A stretch of DNA of 64,000 bases from Phallusia mammillata (Eukaryota; Chordata; Ascidiacea; Phlebobranchia; Ascidiidae), in NCBI GenBank assembly GCA_003260075.1, contig QLIY01000361.1, positions 1 through 64,000 of the forward strand. The letters run 5' to 3'. The position numbers were made by a program, and so were the translations under genes. Below the pieces are notes generated by a model. It did not search any database and was not told where the DNA came from. It was given only the letters and a program-made list of their open reading frames with translations. Positions within the stretch are counted from its first letter, which is position 1. Each line of letters opens with the position of its first letter. Shown here piece by piece: positions 31,101 to 40,945 of the stretch.

Positions 31101-33841
31101 TGATTATGGCAAATGATGTCAGTGCACCAAGACTAAAAGCAGTAGTGGGCAACTTGCATAGAATGGGAATAAGCAACACCGTTGTGTCCAATTATGATGG
31201 AAGGTCTTTTCCTGCTGTAAGTAAACCACTAAATTCTGTTTTACTTCAGTTAGTAAACTTTTGATGCTAAACATTGTAGAAACCAAATGAATTATAGTAT
31301 CAGTGAAATAATAATAATCTCCATAGTGCAAGTAAATGTACTTGCATTCGCAGTTTTGCTAACATAGAAATATGGTAGTACCGTTCTTATTCCTAATCTT
31401 ATGATCATAATCTTACATTGTGCCTGTTTGACTTATTTTAGCAACTATTCAAAAACATGACATATTTTCACATTAGATCATGGGCAATTTCTCGCGTGTG
31501 CTTCTGGATGCACCTTGCGGGGGGGGGGTTTGCATTCGCAGTTTAGCTAACATAGAAATATGGTAGTACCGTTCTCATTCCTAATCTTATGCTCATAATC
31601 TTACATTGTGCCTGTTTGACTTATTTTAGCAACTATTTAAAAACATGACATATTTTCGCATTAGATCATGGGCAATTTCTCGCGTGTGCTTCTGGATGCA
31701 CCTTGCAGTGGAACTGGAGTCATTTCAAAAGATCCTGCTGTAAAAATCAACAAGGATGAGGGCGATATCTTGAGATGTTCCCATCTGCAGGTATGCATCT
31801 CTCAACAAATTTTGCTGTCTTGTTGTTGTTTGCATTTTTTTGATTTTTTAGTTTCATTTGTCATTTTTTAGAGGTTGGGGAAATGGCATTAAGTGTTCCT
31901 TAACAACAAATTCCTCCTTATTATTGTGGCATGTAACTGCTGCCAAACATTTTACCTGTGAATCAAAGATTACTTTCAACACAAAACTCTCTTGCAGAAA
32001 GAACTAATTCTCTCAGCGATTGATTCCTGCAATGCTAACTCTGAGACTGGAGGCTACATTCTGTATTGTACTTGCTCTATTTTGGTGAGTGGGGGGGGGG
32101 TTGTTGCCAAAAATTTTACCTGTGAATCAAAGATTACTTTAAACACAAAACTCTCTTGCAGAAAGAACTAATTCTCTCAGCCATTGATTCCTGCAATGCT
32201 AACTCAGAGACTGGAGGCTACATTCTGTATTGTACTTGCTCTATTTTGGTGAGTCAAACCTCACTAGATTGTGAAAAAAGTACATTTGTATTGACTTTTT
32301 TTGTCATGAAAAGGTGGAAGAAAATGAGGAAGTTGTGAACTACGCTCTACAAAGAAGAAATGTCAAACTCGTCCCAACTGGTCTAGAGTTTGGAGTTGAA
32401 GGGTTTACCAGGTAAATCCTTCTGACTGTAAAAAAAAATTAAAATCTGTAAAAAAAGTTGTTGTTTCATTTAATGTGCGCTGGTGCGTATTTATGACCTT
32501 GTATGGCTACAAATAGTTTCTAGGTTTTGTTTGACGCACCACAATCTGTCCCATTGATTCTAAACTATTGTATAGTTTGTGCCCCCTTAAAGCATCCCTC
32601 AGAGCACGTACTCCTTTCAAAAATGTAGAATGTATAAACTTCTAAAAATTGAAGTCATTGACTGTCACAGAGCATGAAGCCTTATTTAACACGCGAATGC
32701 CCATTACAGTCATACTGTTACGAATTATTGCGTTAAACAAGGATTGACTTTCAATAAGGTAAAGTCGGACATTATGGGTGCTGTTTAAGAGATTGGTGTA
32801 GTAATTTTTTGGCTCCTTTTCGTCTCAAGTGTCACTCACTTATTCGTGTGTTTTTTGTCTATTATCGTGTTTCGTTGTACCAGATACCGCCAATATCGCT
32901 TTCACCCAAGCTTAAAACACGCGAGAAGGTTTTATCCCCATACTCACAACATGGACGGATTTTTCGTCGCAAAGCTCAAGAAGTTTTCCAACCAAATTCC
33001 AAGCAAAACCGACAACAACCAAAACGACGAAGGTAAAATTCGAGTGAGACTTTGACATTGGATATTTGTGACAGAAAGGGTTGACGAAAAAACTTGAGAT
33101 CGTATAATTGGTTTTTGGTTTTACACCGTTTAAAGAAGCGTTTTTTGGTCCGAAACATGAAGCACAAACCAAATGTGCTGTGTAGTGTAGAGATCAAACC
33201 ATGAAAACTAAATACATATATTTTCTTCTGTCAATATTGCCCAAAACACCTTGTATAATTATATTAAAAAATGCATAAACCTTTTGCTGTTGTTTAGAAG
33301 TGAGTGATGACGCTGAAACGGAGAAGACCGAAACGAAAAAGAAGGCAACAAAACGTAAGTCTAAACTATACGCTTGACTCTTAACAAATAGCGAAGAAGT
33401 TGTTTTCACTGTAAAGGACCCGGCTCGGATTTGAGCATGCAGCAGCTGAAAAAATATCAGAAGCGCAAACACAAGCCTGGTGCCCTCGTGCGGCCGGTTC
33501 CTGGTCTTCTGGCGAGGGGGGGGGGGGGGGGGGGGGGGGGGAAGCCTGGTGCCCTCGTGCGGCCGGTTCCTGGTCTTCTGGCGAAAAAGCGAAACATCAC
33601 TCAGTACTTGGACCAAAAGAAAAAGAAGGCGAATAAATCCTCAGAGAAAGTCGTAGAGGATAAGAAATCGGTTGAGACAAAGAAGACTAAGAATTCTGAT
33701 GGAAAGAAGAAACAAGCGAAGGGGCTTAAACCTAAACGAGAGAAGGACAAACCGAAAGTTGTCAAAAAGGCAAAAGTTAAAAAAGAGAACGAGACAAAGT
33801 CTAAAAAGAAAAAGACTGAAAAGACTAAACCTGAAACATAG
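24652..33841 (+). CDS. NOP2: NOP2/NSUN1 nucleolar rRNA (cytosine-5) methyltransferase
   Basis: S-adenosylmethionine-dependent m5C methyltransferase of large-subunit rRNA, nucleolar, needed for 60S assembly. Exons: 24652-24751, 26132-26224, 26732-26814, 27053-27237, 27360-27442, 27619-27712, 28618-28723, 28781-28870, 29994-30081, 30574-30714, 31077-31216, 31665-31790, 32162-32248 (near-identical copy 31998-32084), 32314-32411, 32884-33032, 33298-33354, 33417-33841. Leaving out the duplicated 69 nt around the G-run in the last exon gives about 691 residues. N-terminus basic, then acidic Asp/Glu/Ser-rich stretches. Core motifs: [20 protein letters not shown] motif [33 protein letters not shown], and the catalytic cysteine in YCTCSI; then [12 protein letters not shown]. 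Lys-rich tail. The start of exon 2 is ambiguous (26108 or 26132). Several exons appear twice because of haplotype joins. Confidence 0.95.
24937..25923. mobile_element. hAT-like non-autonomous element (987 bp) in NOP2 intron 1
   Basis: Inverted ends TAGGGATGTTTAAAGTAGAA and its complement-side counterpart match over about 21 bp with one difference. Perfect 8-bp target duplication ATCATGTC at 24929-24936 and 25924-25931. No transposase frame, so mobilisation would depend on an autonomous relative. Confidence 0.85.
26359..26649. mobile_element. hAT-like MITE (291 bp) in a NOP2 intron
   Basis: Begins TAGTGGTTCTCAACC and ends GGTTGAGAACAACTG, near-perfect inverted repeats. Perfect 8-bp duplication GTTTAGTT on both sides (26351-26358 and 26650-26657). 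Its interior shares GCGGCTCCCAACTACTTATT-type sequence with the element at 28052-28229. Confidence 0.85.
27443..27618 (+). other. U12-type AT-AC intron in NOP2
   Basis: The 5' end reads ATATCCTTTT and the 3' end reads TTCCTTGACCTAATTTTAC; both match minor-spliceosome consensus (5' site ATATCCTT, branch site TTCCTTRAC) with the branch adenosine (27607) 11 nt from the 3' AC. Joining 27442 to 27619 gives the reading frame [21 protein letters not shown], which aligns with vertebrate NOP2. No GT-AG alternative keeps the frame. NOP2 (also called NOL1/P120) is the classical human host of an AT-AC intron. Confidence 0.9.
28052..28229. mobile_element. hAT-like MITE interrupted by a 40-G gap
   Basis: Ends CAGTGGTTCTCAAAC and GTTTGAGAACCACTG are exact inverted repeats. 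8-bp flanks GTGTAACG and GTGTAAAG match at 7 of 8. Related to 26359-26649. The centre is replaced by a 40-G run (28117-28156). It sits inside a larger repetitive area (about 27770-28365) that has a CCCATCACTA-type end. Confidence 0.8.
28117..28156. other. 40-G run, probable assembly gap
   Basis: Uninterrupted G inside the MITE at 28052-28229. Confidence 0.65.
28713..30081. repeat. Scrambled haplotype copies of NOP2 exons
   Basis: The exon at 28781-28870 recurs at 29471-29560 with silent differences. Part of the exon at 29994-30081 recurs out of order at about 29217-29284. The copied blocks are bounded by ten-G runs at 29206-29215 and 29378-29387. A real transcript would need each exon once. 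Confidence 0.8.
28908..29170. mobile_element. Possible hAT-like MITE in a NOP2 intron
   Basis: Begins CAGGGCTGG and ends CCAGCCCTG (9-bp inverted repeat). Flanking octamers ATAATAAC and CTAATAAG agree at 6 of 8. The intron after the second exon copy (from 29561) shows no such element. Confidence 0.5.
30196..30552. repeat. Tandem near-identical intron copies joined by a 10-G run
   Basis: Sequence before 30380-30389 recurs after it with small indels, in a NOP2 intron. Confidence 0.75.
30719..30888. repeat. Tandem near-identical intron copies joined by a 10-G run
   Basis: About 80 bases before the G-run at 30801-30810 recur after it, just downstream of the exon with the SAM motif I. Confidence 0.8.
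31347..31706. repeat. Tandem copies of a NOP2 intron-exon border joined by a 10-G run
   Basis: The copy at 31347-31518 contains a truncated version of the exon 31665-31790, broken after its first 40-odd bases by ten G (31519-31528). The full copy follows. Confidence 0.8.
31948..32254. repeat. Duplicated NOP2 exon joined by a 10-G run
   Basis: The exon encoding the catalytic YCTCSI motif appears at 31998-32084 and 32162-32248 with two silent differences. Translating both would duplicate 29 residues, so they are alleles and not two exons. Confidence 0.8.
33473..33584. repeat. In-frame duplicate inside the last NOP2 exon, joined by a 26-G run
   Basis: About 43 coding bases recur exactly on both sides of the G-run 33516-33541. 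The offset is 69 bases, so the frame stays open and falsely adds a glycine tract and a repeated peptide. Confidence 0.75.
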
Positions 33842-33887
33842 AGCTACATATGTATTTTGTGTCACGTTTTGTTTGGTTGTGGCGTCA

Positions 33888-33893
33888 AATAAA
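33888..33893 (+). terminator. NOP2 polyadenylation signal
   Basis: AATAAA 47 bases after the NOP2 stop codon. Confidence 0.6.
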
Positions 33894-34308
33894 ACCATAA
33901 TGTACAAGTTGATTTGCTATTTTGCAAAAAGAGCTGACAGTCGTGTCTACGGCCTTGCTGTGTTTAAGGCAGTGGTGCACAACCAAAAAGGACATTCAAA
34001 TCATCAGAATTTCTCGTCCCGTACCAACTATCTTTAAGCAAATGTAAAAACAGCTATTTTTGCTTATCCTTCATTTAACCAAACATTTGGTCGAAAGCAA
34101 GTACGATACTAAGAAACGCGCTGCGTTTTACGAGCCAAACGAGGGCATTAGGATTAAGAATGTTTTAGTCATAACAACTAAACTCCAATTTATTCAAACC
34201 AATAATGAACTAATTTTCACTACTGGCACTGTTTTGTGTACCCCAGATCTATGCTATACTCATATTATGGGGTTTTGCTCAGGGTGATGCAGTTTTTTAA
34301 GAATCATG

Positions 34309-34314
34309 TTTATT
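34309..34314 (-). terminator. Lefty polyadenylation signal
   Basis: AATAAA on the minus strand, about 85 bases past the Lefty stop codon. Confidence 0.55.
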
Positions 34315-34396
34315 AGTTTGATGAGCAAACGCGCTTAAGAAACAAAAGAACAAATGGAACATTCCAACATATCGGTACAACGTTTCAAACAAGTCA

Positions 34397-36794
34397 TCAG
34401 CTTTGATCTAATGAACATCCGCACTCTTGCACCACCATGTGGGGAAACTCGGCAACTTCAATGTGTGTTGCACCATCACGTTTCACCAAGTACATGATCG
34501 GGAGCGGGGCGGTCTTGGTGGCGGCACAAGTTGGTCCAGTTCCCGGCAGAAACTTCCACCTGTTACGCGTACAGGTTCCTCCACATTGATACGCATCATA
34601 ACCTGATGGTTGAATTATCCACTTTCGCGCCCATTCCAACTCGCGAAAGTTAATGTAGCGACGGCTTCTACAGCATTTGTTTCCAGTTTCACGTGAACAA
34701 TCACTCGGTCTGTAACAACAAACGTGGTTTATGGACAAATTCAATTTAAAAGAAATGTTTTAGTTAAAACTACAGCAAAACAATTTGAAAGAATGTTTTG
34801 GTTAAAACTACAGCAGGTAGACCGGAAAACAAATCTTTGTAGTAAGTATGAAGGCCATGTTAGATTTGTTCTAAATTAAGTACACAAAAAGATAACGATA
34901 GATTCCGTTTGTTTGTTGTAAATATTCTGTTAGATTATTTAAATTCATCATGTTTTCCATTTAAATTTGTTTCCAATTTAAACTGATTAATCGGATAAAT
35001 CACTTTCCAAAGCACATTGCAAACATTTCTCTCCAATTCTGTTTTAATATTATCTTTCCTGTACCACTATGCGCCTACAATTATAGGCCTGCAACTATAA
35101 GTTAGCTTACCCTGTTTTTTGTTGTTTTTCGGTGTAAATTACGATTTCTGGGCGCCTTGGTGATTTGTGTGAAACAGCTTGTCCCGCAAAACGGACCAAA
35201 CTTGCTGTTTCCGCTGCTTTTCTGCCAGGACGCACACTATCCACCCTCAGTTCAAAGGTGATCGACATAACCTTCTGGGGATGACGTTGCCACTGTTTGA
35301 TTGCCCGCGAAATATCAAAAGATTGCCATCCGGAATGATTGACCATCACCATTCTGTGACAAAATGTAATCAAGTTAGTTCTGATTCTAATATGTATAAT
35401 ATAACTTAGAATAGATTATGTTTATAATTGGGGTATGTCGATATAGAAATATAATATTCGTTTGAATTGAAATGTATATGTATGCGAAAACCTAACGACT
35501 TAAAACCACTGTTATTTGGTTATCAATTAATTAATCATCAATAATAGAAATATTCAGACAAAAGTGTTACATTGTTGCCATTAGTGAGAGGAATATTTGG
35601 GCAAAACGGTCCATACCTTGAGTCCAATAGTTGTGAACGTTCAACACCGAAACGATCATACACTGTGTGAAAAATTGAAACTCTTGCTCGGTGCACTCTG
35701 CGATCCCTGGCCTGTCGGCGTCTTGAAAGTTGGACCCTGTTTTGTTGCGTATTCGAGGTTCTGCTGTTGGGCCCACGGCGCCGGCGATTTGGAATTTTTT
35801 TGTAAAGCTTTAACTCAGCAAAGGCCACGTTTCCGTCTTCAGGGATTTTTCCTTCCATATCGAACATCAGTTTTTCTCGAAAAGTGTTTGAAAATACAAC
35901 CTCGCCAGGTATACCTGTGAAAAACACGTAAGATTAAAACAAAGGACCACATTGTTTATTCGAGAAAGGTGGCGAATCGTTAGTGTTACAAATCATCGTT
36001 TTATTACCGCACATCGGGCATTGTTTCATTGTGTGAAAGTGCATCCCCGAACAATGCATTGCGACAGTTAGAGCGCTGTTTCCATTATGACGGACAACAA
36101 AACAAAATATCTAAAACAATGCTTTTTGCGGCGATACACAATGCGATGCAATTTGTCGCAACGATATCGCAGTAATCAAAATCTCTCGTTTCGATAAAGG
36201 ATTAGAGCGCCGTTTAACGAGAACAACTTTGTGGCAAATGATCCCGCAGGGGATGCGACACTTTGCAACTTTGTGAGATATTTTTTGTCTGCCCGACGGG
36301 AACGAATACACACTAGCGTCGCGACGGGGTCGTGATTTGGGTTTCAGGAGATTACACTTGTCACTTGAAGTGCGTGCCGCCTGTCAGACATCAAACGCTA
36401 ATAGTGGTTGTTGTCTACTTGACAAGTGCCGCCTATTTACCTAGAAGAAAATTGACAGACAAAACATCGTCTAAATCAGTGGTTCCCAAACTTTTCCATT
36501 ATTTTGTCAAAACGGTCCCTTTGCCATTATTTCGAGGGCTCGCGGTCCTTAAGCTGGAATGTGTATTTCAGAAAAACGAAAGTTGATTGCAGGATTTTCG
36601 CTAGCTATTCAAAATTGCGCATAATGATGATCTAAACTCTAAAGACAGCTTGTGACATTACAGACAAGACAAAAAGCAGTGCGATTGGGCGCGAACAATT
36701 GCATTTTTGATAGTTGTCATTCAATAAAGGACTTATTCAGTGGCACAAACTGACGCTAAGTAAGATTATAGAATTACTTTACCCGCTTCGCGGT

Positions 36795-36890
<96 letters not shown>

Positions 36891-37616
36891 GGATAAGGGT
36901 TACTGTTTTTCTATGCAATACAACCTACAATATTGCGGCAATAAAAGCCAAACGAGCCTATCCCAATATTGCTTCAGTAAACCTGGCAGTTTTCACATGC
37001 ACATATTCCAAATATTTTTTTGGGCAAAACTGATTGGTTTTTAAAAAGAAATCGCAAAAAGAAAATTTTAGAAAAAAATACCGGTTGATATTTAGTTCTC
37101 CTGCGGTAAAGGGCTTTTTCAGATAATTTGACGAGTTCGATAACAAAAATTAATAACCCAAAAAATGAATTATTTATTTACAAACTAGCCTAACTTAGAT
37201 AATCCTACGCAAGGTGGACGTTATCTATACATACTAACAAATAATAAAACTTTTTTACCTTGATTTCGTTGAGCTGTTCTAAACAAAGTTGACAACGAAG
37301 GTTCCGCAGATCTCAACTTTCTTTCATACGTTTTATCCTCACTTTCCCGCATGTACTTCCACATTAAATTGTCGTATTTCTCCTGGACATTTTCTGGTAC
37401 TTCAGCCGTTATAAAATCTTGTTCTGAAACTGCTGGAGGTTCGTCCAAACTAAGGAACTTTAACATTGATGACTTTAGCTGTTTTTCTTCTGCTTGATCT
37501 GTGTCGTGGTTTATGTTTAAACCGTTACATAGCCCTATTGAGAATAATAGGACAGTCGCTGTTGGCAGCAAAAAACTTAAAATTCTTTGACATTGTTTTT
37601 CTGCAAACTGAGGCAT
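34397..37616 (-). CDS. LEFTY: Lefty/Antivin, TGF-beta-family Nodal antagonist
   Basis: Secreted inhibitor of Nodal signalling. Minus-strand exons in order: 37616-37259, 35914-35617, 35353-35111, 34709-34397; phases agree and give 403 residues (vertebrate Lefty about 366). Signal peptide at about 11-32. Prodomain contains two basic sites, RKLR (99-102) and RRRR (163-166), which correspond to the two known Lefty processing sites. The propeptide also has LLDSRMVMVNHSGWQSFD. The cystine-knot domain starts near Cys304: CCRSRRYINFRELEWARKWI, then GYDAYQCGGTC, GPTCAATKTAPLPI and VVQECGCS. The decisive Lefty trait is one cysteine in GPTCAAT where dimeric TGF-beta ligands have the pair including the intermolecular cysteine; GP-C-A and the LPxx-V-SxK-type spacing also match Lefty rather than Nodal. 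Confidence 0.93.
36795..36889. other. 95-G run, probable assembly gap
   Basis: Uninterrupted 95 G in Lefty intron 1. The poly-glycine frames here are artefacts. Confidence 0.7.
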
Positions 37617-37671
37617 ATTGTTGACTCCTCTAGTTCTGATAGGTTATGACTTTTGCAACCGTGCGTTCGCT

Positions 37672-37679
37672 TTTATATA
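37672..37679 (-). promoter_or_regulatory. Candidate TATA box of Lefty
   Basis: Minus-strand TATATAAA about 56 bases upstream of the Lefty start codon, leaving room for a short 5'-UTR of roughly 25 bases. Confidence 0.55.
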
Positions 37680-39079
37680 CTTCTTGCCCGGAAGGGATGC
37701 GCAAAGATAAAAGAAAAAAATCCTTCGAGCTCTTCCACAGCAGGGCGACAAAAGTTGTTACCTGTTATTTGCGGGTGGTGGAAGTGCTGTCTGGCGCTCA
37801 GACAAAGGTGGGGATTGGAGATAATTGTTGTGTCAATTTGCGTTCGGGTCTGCTATGTCTACAGGTATCACCACGTATATTACAAACGTAAGGAGGTAAA
37901 AGTTGTTGTAGAAGATCTGGTTTATTTCTTATTCTTCTTATGCCTAATTCGCGTATGCCAGTGGCTTCCAACTTTGTTACCACCCGACTCAGTACCTTTA
38001 GTTTTTGAAATCAATTGTACTGTACACATTTTTTTATAAATGTTTTCAAATCATTCAAGCAATAGGCACATAAGTGGGGTGTACCAGAGTAGGGGGTTAT
38101 GATTGAAACGGTGAAGTACGTTTTTCTTTCAACGTCTGTCGTCGCGGGTGGTTTATTTTAAGGGTAAGATTTAATAACTATTTAAAGATTGAATTCGTAG
38201 TGGTCACCACTATTCTAATGACTGTGTTATAACTTTTAAAATATTTTTTTACCAATCCCATTTCAGCTTGGTAGTTATTTTGTATTTGCTTTATTGCCTG
38301 GTGTCATCTTATCATCTACCAAATAAACCAGGGGTGCACAACCTGCGGCCGAATAGACGATTTTGTGCGGCCGTAACAATGTTTATTAAAATATATGCAC
38401 TGGCGGCCGTGACGTAAAAACAACTCTTTTGCTAAATATTTTGACTTTCAAACTGCACTAAATCGATTTTGTAAGACTGAAAAGAACATTACCAGCCTAG
38501 AAACCCTGTGCATCACACTTTATATACGCTTATTGTATGCAAACAATGCAAATAAACAGTCATCTCTTGCGTCACAATACAGATTATGACGTCATAAATA
38601 GCTCAGACTGGTCGTCAGACTGTTTAGCTCAATCTGTGGATCAAGTTTTAAATTATCCGGGCTTTTTGGACGCCATTAGATGGTTTATGTATGTGGGACA
38701 AGCCCTATTTTCACATAATAAATTTCAAAACAAAAACAAGAAGGTAATTGGCGGCCGTTGGTGAAATAAAGATCTGCGATGCATCCGTCTTTCCAAAAAG
38801 GTTGTGCACCCCTGAAATAAACCATCTACATGTCAAAATTTGCACACTGTTTAGTTCTGGCAAAAATACCACTGTTAGTTTTTCTGAAGAGGTAAATATG
38901 GTCTTGGGACACATGTTGCAGTGTTACCGATGTCACAGTGACAATATGTACACATGTACACAAAAGGAAGTAGAAATAAAAGGACATAGAATGTCAATAG
39001 TAGATGTTGTGCATTACAGATTTCAGACATTTGAATGTAACCAGATACGGCTATAACAACTAAAATGTATTTCAGACAG
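37680..39079. other. Intergenic DNA between Lefty and CENP-K
   Basis: The first part is the Lefty upstream regulatory region. A hAT-like element occupies 38329-38814. No supported coding exon. Confidence 0.6.
38329..38814. mobile_element. hAT-like non-autonomous element (486 bp)
   Basis: Starts CAGGGGTGCACAACCTG and ends AAGGTTGTGCACCCCTG (inverted, about 15 bp). Perfect 8-bp target duplication AAATAAAC (38321-38328 and 38815-38822). Interior has GGCCG-rich ends and no transposase. Confidence 0.88.
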
Positions 39080-40501
39080 TTAAATGTAGCTGTTTGCTAA
39101 TTTAATACGATTTATGTCACCAGGATGTCTGACAGCAATTCCAAAGCGTAAAAGGAGATCCACATAAGGGGGCCAATGTTGGTCATCAATAACTAGATAG
39201 GGTCCATCTGGTTTCTCCACAGCTAGGTTTAAAAGATCATTGTAAAGTTGCTTCATTGAGACAAACCGTTTTTGACTTAACATCTCGTAGACATTTACAT
39301 TTGTTCCAGCAAGTTTTTGTTGCTTGGTTGATGGCACTGGAAAGTGACTGTCCAAAAACTCATTCATTTTTTTCTCAGTGGTTTGTATGTCCAAGGAATG
39401 TTTTGCTTGTTTTGACTCAAGGCTTTTGACAAAGTCATCGAAGTTCTGGTTTGATTCAGTGTTTGCAGCCAATTGCTGTTGCATCGCATCATGAATTTCA
39501 TTCTGCTGCTGTATCAGGCTTGCTTTGTTCTCTATACTTTTTTCTAGGTTTTCCATCTGAGCATTTACAACCTGAAAAGTAAAAACAAAGTGATTGTTGT
39601 CTTCATATACAACTAAAAATGGGCTAAATGATAAAAATAGGTTAAAAACACATTTTTTGGTCAATAAAATGATAAAAATTGCCTAAATTAATGTTTGGTT
39701 GACTGTTCAGTTACATCTCTGCAACAGTTATCCAACTAAAAATCCATCTTCGTCACTCCAAAAAGGTGGTGAAAAAAATAAAACAGTTTAGCCCCAAAAC
39801 CAACTGTAACGTTGTATTTGGACTTAAATAAACTCTGGTTTCATCTCACCTGCATTAATTCAGCCATTGATGAAATAAGTTCATCCAGTTCCTTGGTGAA
39901 AGTTGAAGACACAACGGCTGGATGTGTAGAGATCTTTTTAGTGGATGCATCTTGATTTCTAACAGACAATTCGGCTGTGAGATACTGATTCCTTAGTTGA
40001 ATAATATCGTCCACTGTCTTTATAACTGTGGAAAAACATTAGTTGGTTTTATGAAAGAGCAAAACTATAAATCTTTTTTATTAATTAATACTAACGATTT
40101 GTTTAGAAAAATTCTTGGTAAAACCTACTAATTATTCTTACAAACACATGTTGTTGTAAATATAATGCCGTATAAACAGTGTTCAATACCTTCAGCTCGC
40201 TTAGATGGAAATGTTTCTTTTACACTTTCACCAATCTTTTCTTGCAGTGAATCGCACTGTGTTTGAAGGTCTTGTATTTCATTTACCAGAGACTCCGGGG
40301 GGGGGGTCTTGGTAAAACCTATTAATTATTCTTACACACACAACTGTTGTTGTAAATATAATGCCGTATAAACAGTGTTCAAATTTCAATACCTTCAGCT
40401 CGCTTAGATGAAAATGTTTCTTTTACACTTTCACCAATCTTTTCTTGCAGAGAATCGCACTGTGTTTGAAGGTCTTGTATTTCATTTACCAGAGACTCCA
40501 T
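39080..40501 (-). CDS. CENPK: Centromere protein K (CCAN subunit)
   Basis: Inner-kinetochore protein that works with CENP-H and CENP-I. Minus-strand exons: 40501-40393, 40025-39850, 39571-39080; phases agree, 258 residues (human 269). N-terminal two thirds is Gln/Glu/Lys-rich and predicted coiled coil. The conserved C-terminus is clear: NEFLDSHFPVP, then YLVIDDQHWPPYVDLLLRFG, IAVRHPGDINRIKL and the stop. A second, incomplete copy of exon 1 lies at about 40189-40296, lacking the start codon and ending at a ten-G run; it is the other haplotype. The start is the first ATG after in-frame 5' sequence, with a strong match in length to the family. Confidence 0.92.
40110..40496. repeat. Duplicated CENP-K first-exon region joined by a 10-G run
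   Basis: About 187 bases before 40297-40306 recur after it, including most of exon 1 and its donor. Confidence 0.8.
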
Positions 40502-40945
40502 TATTTATTGTTTCTAGCTAAAATCATGTAGTATTCAGTTCAAAAACACAAACAAACAGCTGATGATTGTTTATGTTTATGAGAAAAAAAGCGCGCGAAA
40601 ATACATCCGTAAATTTAGCGTCCGTCAATATTATTTACCCTCATGCGTTAAGATGGCAAACCCAATGATCCCAAGGAAAGATCAAAACGAGTGAAGTTCA
40701 TTGCAGAAAATTGTAAATTCAGAGCTAAGAATTCGCCAATTTGTAGGTAATTGCTGATCACGTTTTTTTTTCGCATTTAACCATATGTTTTGATTTCGAG
40801 TAGACTTCGCGTGTCATGCGGTTTCGCATTTTGTAGCATCTTCTTTGCATGTTCGACCGATTTGTCATGTGGTTTGTTGCAAACACAATTGGGTATTAAG
40901 TTTATTTCATACAATATTACACTTGCTTGCACCAAAACTACGAAC
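40502..40945. promoter_or_regulatory. Bidirectional promoter region between CENP-K and PACS
   Basis: Only 444 bases separate the two start codons, which point away from each other. A minus-strand TTTTCGCGCGC (40591-40601), matching the E2F consensus TTTSSCGC, lies about 90 bases upstream of the CENP-K start. E2F control would suit a cell-cycle centromere gene. No TATA box was noticed. Confidence 0.55.

Larger units (their letters stand above)
33842..34396. other. Convergent 3' region between NOP2 and Lefty
   Basis: Holds the NOP2 polyadenylation signal on the plus strand (33888) and a Lefty one on the minus strand (34309-34314). No other gene is seen. Confidence 0.6.

Noticed and set aside
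31998..32248. Two tandem exons carrying the NOP2 catalytic motif
   Set aside because: They differ only at silent sites and are separated by a ten-G run; using both would duplicate the active-site strand. Alleles, not mutually exclusive exons.
33431..33583. Glycine tract and repeated peptide in the NOP2 tail
   Set aside because: The peptide repeat is exact on both sides of a G-run, so it is a haplotype join and not a protein repeat.
36477..36560. Further hAT-like element starting CAGTGGTTCCCAAAC
   Set aside because: Only one terminus is visible; the other side runs toward the 95-G gap, so no duplication can be checked.
36714..37044. Poly-glycine reading frames in Lefty intron 1
   Set aside because: Produced by the 95-G run on the strand opposite to Lefty.
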